The notes under the pieces: model-generated
Database searches by the model: none
Told to the model about the DNA's origin: nothing
The model's input: only the letters and a program-made list of their open reading frames with translations
Part shown: positions 10,951 through 24,261 of the stretch, one piece after another
Layout: each line of letters begins with the position of its first letter
Position numbering within the stretch: position 1 is the first letter of the stretch
Assembly: GCF_016801865.2 (NCBI RefSeq)
Contig: NC_068939.1
Span: forward strand, 95,126,067-95,190,066
Origin: Culex pipiens pallens
Lineage: Eukaryota; Arthropoda; Insecta; Diptera; Culicidae
DNA: 64,000 bases
Direction of reading: 5' to 3'
Translations under genes and position numbers: made by a program

Positions 10951-13015
10951 TGTATTTAGCTCACCACTCTCACTGTTGGTCAATTTTCACGTAGATTTGC
11001 AGTTTAGCTTACCTGTAACGAGAAAAAAGTTATTGTTAGTTTGAGGATTTTTTAAGAAACCATAACTGTATTGAAACTCTGAACAAGAAAGTTATCGTTT
11101 TATAAATCGGTAGTTATTCTCCATCATGCTCAATATATGCGAAAATTTCATAACCTGAAGCCATTGAACGAGTTCCCTCCCTGATTTTTCGACAGACCAT
11201 CGTAAAAGCCAACTTCCTGTTCTATATCCACCACCCAGTAAAAAAAAAGCAACAAGAAATACGAACTTCACCCTTCGGGGCGCTTCATCATGCAAATCTG
11301 TCGAAGATTTTAATACTCTATCCAGCGTGTGTGTGTGTGTTTGTGCCCAGCTCATCCCTTTCATCGCTCGCAGTGATCCTTGTGTCATCGCTCTGAAGCA
11401 GAGCAGAGCTTCTCGGAACTACTCCTAAAAGCGTCCCAACAAAAGCATCACCGGAACAAAAAAGCCCTGTCCTGCCCCCCTTCATGGAAGAGTGTTCCGG
11501 CATGGAACCGATCCGAGAGCGCATCTCGGAATAATAGATTTCGAAAGCGCCGTGCCTCCCCCTTTCCGAAAATCCGGCTCCGAAAATCTATAGCAGACAG
11601 ATGAGCTTAAAGCTTTCATAACCGGGTTCCACAAGCTCTCCGAAATGTGGGGGATGAGCTAAGCCACTTGCATCGTTGTCGCTTGCGACGGAGCTGGTCC
11701 TGTCTATGAACCCCGGTATTGAGAGCAGGATCAGCCAGAAGGGGTGTTGCATAAAAACAGGCGCGCCCTTGTTGCTGTTTCGTTTATATTCACCAGAGTG
11801 ACTTTCGGAAGAATAAATACGATATTCTCTTGGCCCCATTTGCGGAACGGGGACGGGGTCGTCATCGGTCGGTCGTTGTTGGTGAGATGGGCGACATGGG
11901 ATGCGGATCCGACGCCGGTGGGGCTGAGTAGCTTCTTCTGCGTTGTGACATTGTAGTACAACGTGGAGTACATGATGCAAGATAGTGGTCGGTACTGGTT
12001 TGATATAAATACCATGAAGATAATCGATGATGATTTTAATTATACATTTTTAATACTCCTATCTCACGGTATTTGTAGTTTATGTAACAAGTTGCAAAAA
12101 GAAGTTAATTTCTTAGAACGAATCATAAATTTATTGGAAACAAGTTTTGCAAAAAAACATCGCTTGAATTGGATTATTCAGTTAAACTTTGTTGAAGGGA
12201 CAAAAGCGTTACCTATGATTTGATTTTTAAAAGTTATCAGCGATTGAGCAAGTTTTGTTCTTTTTCCTTTGCTTTTTCTACAAGTCAGATGAACCAAACT
12301 CGATCATATGTAGTAGATTTGGGATTTTGTCGGCGCCCTAATTTTTATTCATTTTGGGAAGTAAAAAAGCTTGCTTTTGTGATTTTGTATTGTGGTGATT
12401 ATCCGAAGTGGAATTTTGGCGAGTACATACCTAGGATAATCGAAAACTTAATGTAAAACAAGTTATTGACAATATTTCATGCACTATTTAATTTTATAGA
12501 TAAAAAATGTGCGGGTAAAACTTTTCATTTTAAAAAAAAAAATAAATCATTTTCCAAAAAAAAGTTTTTGACTGCAGCTTTGAACGTAAAATTTAACAAG
12601 CATTTGAATACACTATGAACTTCACATCAAAGTTGATCTGCTGGAAAAATTTACCTTTTTTCAATTGGAATTTCCATTGCTAATACCTTTTTGGTTTTAA
12701 CAATATTTTTCCGATTATTTTGGTCATATGTTTTACTGGAATTAAATATCTAATTAATGGTTGCAAGTGTTTAATGAAGGAATTGTTGATATAAAAAGAT
12801 TTTCAAAACCTTGTTTCGATTTTAGATTTTTAAATGCTTTCAAAGAGTTATTGCGAAGAAGACTTGTAACTATTTTTAATTTATAAGGTCATTTTTTTCA
12901 TCCTATGAAAAAATCTATACTACTTTCTTTATGACCATTTTTTAATCATTTTACATTGATGAGAAAACTATTCAAATATTATTTTAAAATAGAGCTTTGA
13001 TTGTTTGTTTGTTGC
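10951..13015. other. Intron sequence, nothing recognised
   Basis: A GC-balanced block (11100-11960) with a short GT run at 11329-11343, then AT-rich. Open frames overlap on both strands with no motif. Confidence 0.5.
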
Positions 13016-13202
13016 TACACGGAGAAAAAAGAGTTCCGAAAATTGTGAACAAGCGTTCATGAAAATGGGAACCTCGAACAAAGTGTTCAAATCCCATGGT
13101 ACGATTTTGAAAAACGTACCATGAAATTTGAACACTTTGTTCGTGGTTCCCATTTTCATGAACGCATGTTCACGATTTTGGGAACTCTTTTTTCTCCGTG
13201 TA
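13016..13202. mobile_element. 187-bp nested-dyad MITE with perfect terminal repeats
   Basis: The ends TACACGGAGAAAAAAGAG and CTCTTTTTTCTCCGTGTA are exact complements and both terminate in TA. The two halves pair across a centre near 13109, and each arm also contains a weaker internal dyad (TTCCGAAAATTGTGAAC facing GTTCATGAAAATGGGAA). It has the same architecture as 5853-6022 but a different sequence. Confidence 0.82.
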
Positions 13203-16009
13203 GGGCCTTTTAAAATTTACTACATTTTTTTATTCGCAGCATTTCCAAGATATTATCATTAAAACAAAAATGGTAGAGTATCAAGTTCAAAATTAACAAT
13301 TTCTCTTGAATTTTATATTTAAAAATCAACAAGGAGGATCAACAATGATCAAAATACGAAACTTTTCTTCTTTTTTTCTATTAACAAATTTGAAACAGAA
13401 ATTAAAGAAAATAATTTTACAAATACATACTCCAAAATTTTTTTGAAAAGAAAAATGTTTTTCTGAAAAAAATAAGAAATCATTCCCAATCAATATCTTT
13501 GACTAAAGCTTTTAATATTAATTTTTTTTTAATTTTTAACATTAAAAATTGAACCATTACCATAATGTGTGTGGGTGGGTGAGACATAGAAAACTTCAAT
13601 TTAACTAGAAAAATAAACCAGAAGTTGAATCTACAATCTTAAATCGTTCTTAGAATACATTTTAGGAAATTTTCTGTTCTTTTTAAAAAACATATTTGCA
13701 GAAAATCAAACTATCGTGAAACAGGTGCACTTTATAGAAATTTCTATTACGTTCTTTTAGATTCCAATTTCGATTTAACATTAAAAACTCGGACGACTTT
13801 TTTTGCCCGTACTTTTCTATGGCTCAAACTTTCATGATTTTTGTTCAGAAAGCATATAAATTGAAATTGATTTTTTTTATAAAATAATGTTTATTAAAAA
13901 TCGGATTTTTTTTAATGAACCTAATTTTCTAAACAGTTTTCATTAATACCTACAACTTAGTCGTAGACACCGAATCGATCAGAAAATTTCTTCAAAAGTT
14001 ACAGATTTTAGAATTTAAACGTACCACTTGTGTATGGGCACCTGCCAAATTTGTATAGAGACATGCATGTATTAAAAAAATAAATTCTTTGGTCATAGGA
14101 AACACCCCACAAAGTTTGAGTCACATTGAAAACACAAACAATGCACAAAATCGGCTCCTAGGTTAAAAACAAACAATAAATTATCAAGAAAAATAACAAA
14201 CTTAGTAAATTGTTTAGCAATCTAATAAAATAACTCGTTCGCAAGGCAAAACTCCTTAAAACTGATTTTGTTCAAAATGGAATTTCAAAACTTTTTGAAA
14301 AAAAAATATTAAAGAATTTCTGTTATTGTTTTTGCATTGAGTTAAATTTGAATGTTTAATGTTCAACTGCGACAAGTGTTACGTCTCCAGCGATATTCCT
14401 TTCACAAAGAAAATTACATGTTGCTATTCAAGCCAACTTTTCACCACACATCTGCTAACTCACGTTTGGGTGGGTGGGCCACGTGTAATAATAGACAGCA
14501 CCGGAATGGATGGCAGCACTCCACCCTCGGACGGATTGTCCTTGTCCTCGCCGATCACCAACAAGTCTGACGACAACGACGGGTTGAAAATGAAATTTTA
14601 TGGTTTAAAAACAAATCTACATATAAATATTAAGTGCTCGGGCTCTTTGTTGCCTTCGCATACGAGTAGGTAGTACATGCGACCCAGCTGGTATCTATCC
14701 TATGTGTGTATCCCCCTTGTGGGGCTGATTGTGACGGCCTGGAGGGCGGCCGAGGTTCACCCTCACTATCCCTTCCAGAGTGATTGCTATTATTCGCAAT
14801 TTTCCAACAAAACCTCGCCCCCTCTCACTTACGGCGGCAACCGTAAGGATGATGACTCTCCGTGTCCTCGAAGAAGAGACCAGGGCACTATTATTGCAGC
14901 CCAGAATCCACTTTCTGGCCCATCGTCCCGGAGCGATGCAAGCCAGAAGGACCCTGAAAAAAATATCCATTCTCTGCTGCCTCCGAGTCCGGGTCCCGAG
15001 TCGAGGTGAAAGCGAACATATATCACAAGGGTGAATTCTCATGTTCTTACAAAAATATACGAGGTTCAACTGCTGGACCGACCTAGGCCGGAGTGTGGGC
15101 GACGACGTGGTCGGGAGTGGGAGAAAAAATGATAGGTTAGGTTGCAACAACTGACTGGAACAATTTGCAACATACACACCACCCCCCACATCCAAGTCTT
15201 GAAGTCGCCATGAATCAAGTTACCACGGGAACGGTGCGGGGAAAAATGCAACATTTCTTCCCACAGCGCACGGATTGAGCGCGGCCCGGAACCACAACGG
15301 CCACCCCCACAACCCGGGAATGAATGATTTCGAATGTTTGCATTTTTCATTTTTTTTTTTCGAAATGTTTTCCAACGCTTTTTTCCGCGTCCTCCAGCAG
15401 AGTAGTGGTCTGGGGCTCTGTCTCGCTCGGAAAAGCCTCTTCTTCGACGGCAGGAGTCCGGATTGCACACCCGAAAGGCTTAGCGAAGGCTCCGTGCGGG
15501 ACGGCATTATTGCCGAAGGGTCTCAGCGGTGGTTGGTGGTACTTTATCATGGAATTAATGGCACTCAGGACCCGCGGTGGTGGGCCACGGTGGGGATTTG
15601 GTCCTCGAGTAAGAGCGCGCCTGGTGCGCGCCTGGTTTCGGAAGCAATTTTAAGAGGTTTTTTTTTCGGGGGTCTCGTGGATTGAGTGGTTTGAACTTTT
15701 TTAGGAGGGTTTTTTTTAAAAGGCAGTTGATCGCTATGACGATGAGGATTTTTGCAGGGCTGCTTTTTTGAAGATTTTGAATTGAAGGTTTAGAAATTTC
15801 TTTTGGTTTCTTTTGGATTCAGTGGTACTGAAAAAGACCCGACTCCAAATTTGATACCTGGCTTTCAAGATCTACCGACTTTTGAAATTTTGCTGACTGC
15901 AATGTTCCTAAAAGAAAATTGACTCCGTTTCCTCAAACCCAGATTTTTGAATAACTATATGTTGTTCAAGAGGCTGAATTTTTTGGATTTTATTTATCGC
16001 CTTTTTATA
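13203..16009. other. Intron sequence, nothing recognised
   Basis: AT-rich to 14350, GC-rich 14450-15620 (overlapping open frames up to 166 codons on both strands, no domain), then AT-rich. Confidence 0.5.
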
Positions 16010-16300
16010 ATTAGAATGCATTTGAAAATGTTGCTCACTGCATAAACCTTTGCTCCAATATTTCACTGAATAAAAAACATATTTTTTAGAAATTCATGTA
16101 TTTAAAGGTACACCGTAAGTTGGACATAAGAACTTTTATGTTTAATTATACCTTAAAACAACGTATTCAACTGTAACTAAGCAACACATAGTTTACTCCA
16201 AATAGTGTAAAGAAGCTTCTACTGGAAGTATTTTTACATAGTTGATTTATTTATTTAAAATTGGATAAATGTTGGAAGTAAAACAAACTCCATAAAATCA
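16010..16300 (+). repeat. Dispersed repeat family C, copy 1
   Basis: It aligns with 17395-17625: both contain AATATTTCAC, a T-rich block, TTTAATTAT, GTATTCAA and AACACATAGTT, then a decayed end. Divergence is high. Confidence 0.5.
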
Positions 16301-17394
16301 GAAATAACCTTGGAATTATTAATTAACCTCTTGATTGCCCAATTTCGTGTTGAGAGTTATTATACTCGTGTTCATTTTTGTTTAAAGCAAAATTTGCTCA
16401 AAGAAAAGAAGCATCTTGTAATTTATGTCTATTATTGTTTTCATGATGTGTTTTTTTTTTATAGAATTCATCTTGTTTTGTTATCTATTCTTCAACCTCC
16501 TGTCATTATTTTTTCCCTTTTTAGTTTGTAACATTTTTTCTAATTTATTTTAGTTATTTAGATACAATTAAACCATTATGCTATTTTTAATAAACTATGT
16601 GTTACTTGCAATTGGGTTCCCATTCCCAATTAAAAAGTTGTCAAAGACAAACTTGTGGGAAATTTGACGAGCTTTCCGGTAAAAATATTTACGAGCCTGA
16701 AAAATCAAGTTTGTCATATAGAAATTGTCGAAAACCACAAAAACCGGTTTTTTTCAACATTTTTATTTATTTTAAAATCCGCTGTATCTTCACAAGGATT
16801 GGACATAGGAATATAGAGACTTTTATGTAAAATTGTCTTAGGAAACAATTCCCATTATCGGTTTTAGAAAATTTTGACGTTTAGACCACTTTTGAAAATA
16901 ACAGTTATAGTAAATGATTTTTGTTTGTTTTTTTTCTAGGAAAGACATACCATCTTGCATTTTGCATGAGTCTTTTTGTAACATCTTAGGCTATTTCATA
17001 AAAAATATAAACAAATAAATCGTGACATCACGATAAAATTTAACTTTTCAACTTAAAAATCAAAAATCTTATAGATCTGGGTGTATTTTTTTATTAAAAG
17101 TGTATTTTTCCGAAAACCAATTTCCTACAAATTTGTCTCTGATCAATTTTGATACGATGCAAAGACTTCGAGATACCGTGATTTTCAAATTACAAAATTC
17201 AAAAATATTTAAAACTCTTACGCCCTTCTCAAATGTTATTTTTGAGTACAATTGGCTCCATATACACATAAATAACTTAAATGGGCCAAGGATAATACGT
17301 CTACAAAGCATCATTGAAATCAAAAGTACCAGAGAAGTTCCTGATTTGAGCTGGAATTGCTCTTAAAAGTACTGTATAAACCTAACTACAAATA

Positions 17395-17625
17395 TTTCAC
17401 AGAATATTTTTTTTATTGGATTGAAAGATTTAAAGGAAGATCTTGTATTTCAAAGGTGCATCTAGCTTTGGGACTTCAAAACTTTCACGTTTAATTATTG
17501 CTTCAAAAAAGAGTATTCAATTGCAAGTAACACATAGTTAGTCAAATTGGAACAAGAAGTATGGTAAAATAGTTGGTTTATTCATTATAAATTAAACTAT
17601 TGTCTTCAACAAATAATATTCAAAC
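17395..17625 (+). repeat. Dispersed repeat family C, copy 2
   Basis: Same orientation as 16010-16300, about 1.3 kb away; shared ordered blocks as described there. A further fragment sharing GGACATA and ACTTTTATGTAAAATTGTC lies near 16795-16850. Confidence 0.5.
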
Positions 17626-17629
17626 AAAA

Positions 17630-18180
17630 CTTTTTTTTCGTAAAATCGCGATAACTCGTGACGTTTACAAGCAAACCCCCTATGTTTTTATAACAAAATT
17701 TTTGTAATTGTCTGCTCTACAACTTTGTACACTCTAAAAAATAACCCTGCAAAGTTAGAAAAAAAACCCGAAATTTTAAAATAAAAAAAAATGTTCTGAA
17801 TGAAAAAATGACCCTTCTTTTTTACAGTCAAGTAACGGAAAATGGCAGAGTTTTTAATACTTTTTAGTGTTTTTTTCGATGAAAAATACGTTTTTCGGGA
17901 ATTCTGAGTATGCCATCAAATCAAGCGTCTAATTTTACATAAAAATCCCTTTGACAACGAATTCATATCTCATCACCGTTTTAGGCTGCAAATTATTGAA
18001 CAACACATCTTTTTTCGCATGCTCAAAAATGAAAGGGGTCGTACCACCCCTCCGTCACGAGATATAAAAACGGACCTCGGATTCGTGATCAGGGACAAAA
18101 GTTACCTATCAAGACAAAGTTTCACGCAAATCGAAGAGGGGTCAAGGGCAACTTTTCCCGATTTCGTGTGAGTTGGTAGA
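17630..18180 (+). repeat. Dispersed repeat family D, copy 1
   Basis: The block 17930-18060 is repeated in inverted orientation at 44885-45025, with the most conserved core GGGGTCGTACCACCCCTCCG at 18037-18056. The outer limits are approximate. Confidence 0.55.
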
Positions 18181-19859
18181 TAATTACCCTGCTATCAAAG
18201 TTGTGTATAAATTCATTCATATACAGAATTTTATTCTAGAAATTAAAAAGGCCTTTTGAGATCACATATTGTTTGAAATTTGATTTTTGGTGATTTAAAA
18301 AAATGAAGCAGGCTTGCTTTGTAAGAATAAAAAATCCGGATTCTTATGATTCAATCATTTGCAAAATAATTATAAAGTTTAATAATCTGGCAACATTGTC
18401 ACAAGGATTCCATATTTTTGCATGATTTAAAAATTGTTAAAGTCCAAAAAATGGCAGTTAATTTAAAAACGAATCCTTTCAACCCCGCATTTCCTGCCCC
18501 GAATTGGCCAACTACTCTCTCTCTGAATTATTCCCCGAGCGATCAACTCACCAACCTGCACGAGTTTTTACGCAACACGGCGGCGGGCCGGAGCCAATTA
18601 TCACGATTACCACACATTTCCCTTCCCCCGTTCACACACACACACTTGGCACGTGGAAAACCCTTTTCACTACGCGAGCCCGACAGAGTGTATTATGCGC
18701 ACGTGTCGAGTGCTTCTCGGGCAGATAGAAGAGGTGAAATGCGTTGTTGCATTCAAGAGCGGAGTGCGCCCGAGTAAGAGTGGACGATTGGGGCACAGTA
18801 AAGGTTACTGTTATTTTATGGTTTGTGAAAAAGCTGTTTGAAATATCAGACAGTTTTTCTTTTAGAAAGCTTCATAATTTTTTGGATTGAGTAAGTTTAA
18901 AAACAGTACAAATTAAATTTGTATGGTGATTCAACAGTGCAGTCCACGAAGTCTTCCCGGGTAGCCTCTCACGTGTGTGCGGTATGTCCGGTGGCATGTC
19001 CGTTGAGCCTGGCTTTTCAATCAGTTTTGGATCCGTTTTGGGGGAGGTGGGGGAAATCCATTGTGTGCGCCGAACGAAGAGTGTGGGCGGTCGGTCATTG
19101 TGGTGTCGTAATTTGAGTTTTCCACCGGTCCGTGCTGCGGTGCCAGTTCGATGCGCTTATTAAAAGCCATTGGCAATCGCTGTTTTTTACAGCACGTTCT
19201 GGCGGGTAGATCCGGATTCACGTGCCCATGGCGTCCGGAACAGCACGTCTCTGGACGCGATGGCAGGTTATTAAAGGGGCTCGGCGTTTAGACTCGGTCG
19301 CTCGCTCGCTCTCTTACTATGATTAAGTGATTATAAATATTTACACAATAGTGTATTTATGTGTAGGTCTACACAATGTCCATGTTTATTGAAGGTTCGG
19401 TCGGTTCTGCGAGCTGCGCTCAAGTACGGAACCGCTCGACGGAGCCAAAGTGGGAACGTCAACGAGGCCGACTCGACTCTCGAGTGCACCCTCAGAACGG
19501 TCGTCCGACCGGGGGTAGTAAAGATGATTACGGGTCGGCACACACTCGCACACCCATTAGCAGAACGCGACGGTAGAGAATTAATAGATCACTATAGATA
19601 CCGGGACCAAGCCGGGGACCAAAGCCTACCGGATTATAATTCGCATCGCCATATCCAATAAGTGAGTTTTGAATACACAATGTCGGGCCCAGGATCCGGG
19701 CGTGTCGCCTTCGAGGCCTATTATGTAGAGACACCGTAGTCATCGTCGGCCACACAATGTGTATCGGGAGCCTTTTGTGGACTTAACCCACATGTTCCTG
19801 CAGGACTACGACGACCGCGGGTGCTCGCCAAGAACGAGCTGCGGGAAGCCCACCAGCGG
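18181..19859. other. Intron sequence with a GC-rich block
   Basis: GC-rich, repeat-poor sequence at 18480-18800 and 18950-19660 with several short open frames and no recognised motif or splice-bounded exon. It may include conserved non-coding DNA. Confidence 0.45.
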
Positions 19860-19960
19860 GTGGGCGGTGGCACGTCTTTTGTTATGTTTTAATTAAATTT
19901 AAATTATAATTATGCTTTAATTGGATTAAGATAACGTTATCAATTATTGGCAGCAGGCGG
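19860..19960. promoter_or_regulatory. Candidate enhancer core: cluster of homeodomain-type AT motifs
   Basis: A very AT-rich core (TTAATTAAATT, ATAATTATG, TTTAATTGGATTA, AGATAACGTTATC) stands in a GC-rich context (19700-20160) with little repeat content. TAATTA, TAATTG and GGATTA are generic homeodomain sites and GATAA is a GATA-factor site. Function is inferred only from this clustering. Confidence 0.3.
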
Positions 19961-21849
19961 AACGTCGACGGTGGCGGCGGTGGTGACGTGGATGAGAGTT
20001 GACGCGCGGCGGTGCCGCAGGAAAATTGATTTACATGGACCAGCGCTAAAGAGGGCCCATGTCGGTGGAGATTAACTCCGCGGGCACATGATTAAGTCAC
20101 GCGGGAACAATACGGTGGCTGCTGCTGTGACAATAATGCTCGGAGACAGAAAGGTGGTGGTTAAGGTTACACGTGACAGGATTCACCTGGATTGAATCTT
20201 TAATACATTCAAAATTAAATTTATGGAGTTTTTAATAAATCACGAGCTCACAAAGATTTTTTCATTTCCAATTTATTAGGCAGGTATGAGCCAAATAGTT
20301 TAAGGTTTGAAGGTCTCTGTTGAACTTTTCAGTTGAAATTTTTATGAGAAGATTGAAAAAAATGTATGTTCAAATTATTTTCTGAAATCAAAAAAACATG
20401 AGAAAATACACAGCTTAGTTCACACAAAAAAAATGAAAAGAAATCCATCACAAGCTTCCCCTGGGAAAAACAACTCCCCCCTCCCTACCTCCACCATCAA
20501 TTTCCACCGAAATTATTCCGTTCCCGGGATCGACATGAGCGGACACGACCTCTAATCCACCAGACGTGTCCAAAAATTTGGCCCGAAGATTAAAGGCTCG
20601 CACGCTCCACGGGCACCATCATCAACGCCGTCGTGCTCACCAATCCGTGCCTTTGCCCAATTTCGCTCCGCTATTGTCAATCTTCGGTGGCCCACCACCC
20701 CCACCCCTTTTTAGATGGGTGGTGGGAGGTCGCCAACATAAACATCAACAGCCAGCACCCAACGGTGGCCATCAGCAGTTTGTCAATTTCGGGTGGTGGC
20801 CACGGGAGGACGCGGGGAGGTATTTAAATATTAATGTTGTTTTAGGATTTATTCAATTTTACTAAAGCAAACACACTGACGAGAGAGGCTGCTCGTCTTG
20901 ATGGACGGAGCGGCGTGTCGATTGGGATGTGCTCTTTGACAACACACACACCGATTCGACCCCGGGAAAAAGATGGTCCTTTCTGCCGAGGCCAAATTGA
21001 GTTGTTGGACGCCGCGAGAATTTCCTCGGATTGATTGAGTCCTTTTCCGGGAAGGGGAGGGTCGAAATATGCAGATTATGTTTGTTGAATCATTAAAGCG
21101 GACATTTTCACACAAATGCGCTAAGCAAACAAGCCTCCTCTCTCTCTAGTCCTCGGTTCTTCGACGAACTCGTCATGCTCGAAGGATCAAGGCTTCCAGG
21201 ACGCGATGCTAATCGAGAGGGAGATTGCAAATTTGACGTCCCTCGAACCACTGGGATGAAGCAAAGTTCGGAAAAATATTGATCAAGTATTTTAATTGCT
21301 CGGCTTTGGGGAGGAAACAAAACTCTCACGCACAAAAAAAGGATGCTGGAAAGGACGATGATGATGCTGGTCGTCAAGACAACGATGATGGTAATGTTTT
21401 CGTAAAGCCACTTTGATTTTTTTTCCTTCTTCGAAAGAGAAGGCTTTTTACAGAGTGGAACATTTTTTTTTATTTTTTTTTCTGAGAAACATTTTGCAGA
21501 CAAGTGCCGCGAACCGACACTCTTCACTTGGGCTCATTGTTTTATTCATTTATTCATTCGTTTTATGAATATTCATGCGGTAAAATATTCGTGCCCCCGC
21601 AAGCGTCGCGGGTCATGTTGCTGACTGGAAACGTTTACCGGGAGAATCAGTTGAACATTTCGTTACATTAAATTAAGCAATTTCAACTGAAACTTTGCCA
21701 AAATTAGTAATTTTGCCATTTGGAAACGAGAAACAGATGGCACAAATCAAACATGTATTTATTGATCAAGGCTTATAGACATATATATATACCGGATATC
21801 AAAAATTCGGAATTATTTCGTAAAATGGATCCCTCAAATTTGTTAAACG
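19961..21849. other. Intron sequence, nothing recognised
   Basis: GC-rich patches at 19961-20170, 20500-20830 and 20880-21240. No exon or mobile element recognised. Confidence 0.45.
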
Positions 21850-22265
21850 TCAAATAAGGCCGTTGCAAATATTTTTCAAAGCATACGTCGTCTCCCCCCC
21901 TCTTCAAAATGTGTCCGAAAAATCAGCGGGGCAAAAAAATATTTTTTCAAAAAAAAAAAAACTCCAACATTTTAATGAAAATTGAAGTTAAATCAACTGA
22001 AAACAATCTTAAATGCATTTGTCTGCCTTGAAAATCATATTTAGCATGTTTGGGCGAGATTAAAAATATTTTGAATTTTTATGAAATTCCAATGCCAATT
22101 TTTTCACAAAAAAATAAAACTATCGTCATTACTTAGATATTTTGGAAACTAATGATTGAAAAACAACTAGACAGGTGTATAACTCATTCCCCCACGACTT
22201 TTGTCAGAGGCGAAGGACATAAACTTCAAAAAATATTTGCAACGGCCTAACTATTCACAAATAAT
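21850..22265 (+). repeat. Dispersed repeat family B, copy 2 (empty site)
   Basis: Uninterrupted relative of 6965-7790 in the same orientation. Around 22085-22125 it runs straight through the position where copy 1 carries its insertion. Confidence 0.6.
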
Positions 22266-22539
22266 GTAAAAAAAGTTATTCTAAACGATTCTAATTCCCA
22301 GCATTAATATTACCATGATTTTTTTTTAACTGTGAAGTGGTCGTTATACCCAATTTTCTGAATCAAGCTCAAGAGTTAGGAAAATAGCTCAAAATTCTTA
22401 TCCATCTCTTTTCTCATGTTGCACCAGAGACATTGAAAACCTATTGATAAAATTCAGCTTAACAGATCCGAAATTGAAGTTCAATAAAATTAACGAACAC
22501 AATGTACTTGTTTTTGTCTGATCTGTGATAACTCATGAC

Positions 22540-23120
22540 AGGGTTGCCAGTTTTTTATGAAAACCAGCTGATTTTTTTTAAGAATTTCTTTTCAATGATG
22601 TATTGAAAGATGGAAAAACAGCATCTTAAAATAACAAAACACTACTTTGAAAATGGTTGATATATCTCAATAAAATTACGATTTTTACGGCAGCGTTGCC
22701 AGTTTTCACAGTTTTAACTTATTGGAATGACCATTATCTGTAGAGACGGTTCTCAGAGTAAATTTGATTCAATTTTAGGACATCGGGCTTTTGGAAATTT
22801 ACAGATGTAAAGATTAGAAGAAATAAATAATTAAAGATTGAATTATTGAAAATTGAAAGATTGAACAATTAAAAGTTTTAAAGATGAAAAAATTGATGTA
22901 TTTAAATTTTTTACTTTAAAAATTTCATTAAAAGCTTAAAGATTCAAATGAAATTTAAAATAATAATTATAAGTAAATGATTCAAAGATTGAGAGTAACT
23001 GTTTCTTAAGCCAGAGTTGCCAGTTTTTAAAGTTTATAACTGATTGGAATGATCCAACTTCGTAGAATAAGATGGTTTTCAAAGTAATTTTTATTTGAAT
23101 TTTATGGTATCGGGCCTTAT
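22540..23120 (+). repeat. Degenerate direct repeats around GTTGCCAGTTTT
   Basis: The unit beginning GTTGCCAGTTTT occurs near 22548, 22690 and 23010. The last two share a longer stretch (AACTTATTGGAATGA / AACTGATTGGAATGA, then GGTTTTCAAAGTAA-like and ATCGGGC). Between them (22800-22990) lie degraded AAAGATTGAA words resembling the array at 23364-23590. Confidence 0.5.
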
Positions 23121-23363
23121 TAAGTTTTTCTTTGGATTGAATGAAGAATTAGTGCTTTCGCTACTCCTACATATTGTTTGCAATTTTTGGATTGTATGCA
23201 ACAGCGATGAACCCTCCTAATTCTCCATACAAACTTTGGAAAAAAAAACATCAATTCAAAATGCTCGTGTTTTGGGGACTCCAAACTTCATGCTTCCACT
23301 CGAGTTGAACCTGTGCAGTCATTTTTGTAAATTTATGTAGGTCAGTGTTATTAAAAACTTGAC

Positions 23364-23590
23364 AGATTGAAAGATTGAAAGATTGAAAGATTGAAAGATT
23401 GAAAGATTGAAAGATTGAAAGATTGAAAGATTGAAAGATTGAAAGATTGAAAGATTGAAAGATTGAAAGATTGAAAGATTGAAAGATTGAAAGATTGAAA
23501 GATTGAAAGATTGAAAGATTGAAAGATTGTAAGATTGGAAGATTGGAAGATCGAAAGATTAAAGGATTGAAAGATTGAGAAATTTTAAGA
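23364..23590 (+). repeat. 8-bp tandem array (AGATTGAA)n
   Basis: About 20 perfect copies from 23364 to about 23528, followed by variant copies (ttgtaag, ttggaag, tcgaaag, ttaaagg). Confidence 0.95.
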
Positions 23591-24246
23591 ATGAAATAAT
23601 TTAAATATTCAATAATTCAAAGAGGTACATACTAACGCAAGTGAAAAAAAATCGATACTTTGAAACGTCGTACAAATTTTACTACAATTTCAAAGAAACT
23701 TTACAATAAAAAGAAGCAAAAACTCCCAACTTTGTTACCTAAACAGACCCCAAGCATCATCCGAAAAATATATTTCAGCTCCGTCTACGAAAAGTACATT
23801 AAAGTGCGTTCGATCCATCCTCGACTACCGCCGTCGGCTGCCAGTCAGGCAGGGTGTGTACCCTCGAAGATGAACACAAAGAAAAATATTTACTCTTCCA
23901 GGAAGCGGACCCCGGAGTAACTTTTAACTGAAACCGGAGTTGGCGGAGACCGGTCCGGGGGGTGGCATCGCTGGAGGTGACCCTTTGTTTTCGTCGACAG
24001 CCCTTTTTTTCGACACACACACACAAAAAAAACCCGACTCCCGAGATAAGAAGAAAAAGTTTCATCATCAAAAATATTGATTTATTTCGTGCCGCTCCCG
24101 TTCACTGAGTTTTTCGCTATCTTTCCGTTAAGGGGGAAAAGCTGTTGCGCAAGGATCACGCCGAATGAACAATCTTTAATAGAATATAATTCAATTTCCT
24201 CTCGGTACGTTGAAGGACACGCTGAAAAGCTTCAACCCACTCACAA

Positions 24247-24261
24247 ACACACACACACACA
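24247..24261 (+). repeat. (AC)n microsatellite
   Basis: Seven and a half AC units. In the sense of the host gene (minus strand) this is GU-rich RNA, the type of sequence CELF proteins bind. Confidence 0.85.

Noticed and set aside
10673..10994. Open frames of 89-92 codons on both strands
   Set aside because: They are translations of the 9-bp tandem array; unit length divisible by three keeps frames open.
14695..15195. 166-codon minus-strand open frame
   Set aside because: Lies in a GC-rich block where all frames stay open by composition; no motif seen.
23364..23590. CRISPR-like regular repeat
   Set aside because: Units are contiguous 8-mers without spacers, in eukaryotic intron DNA.
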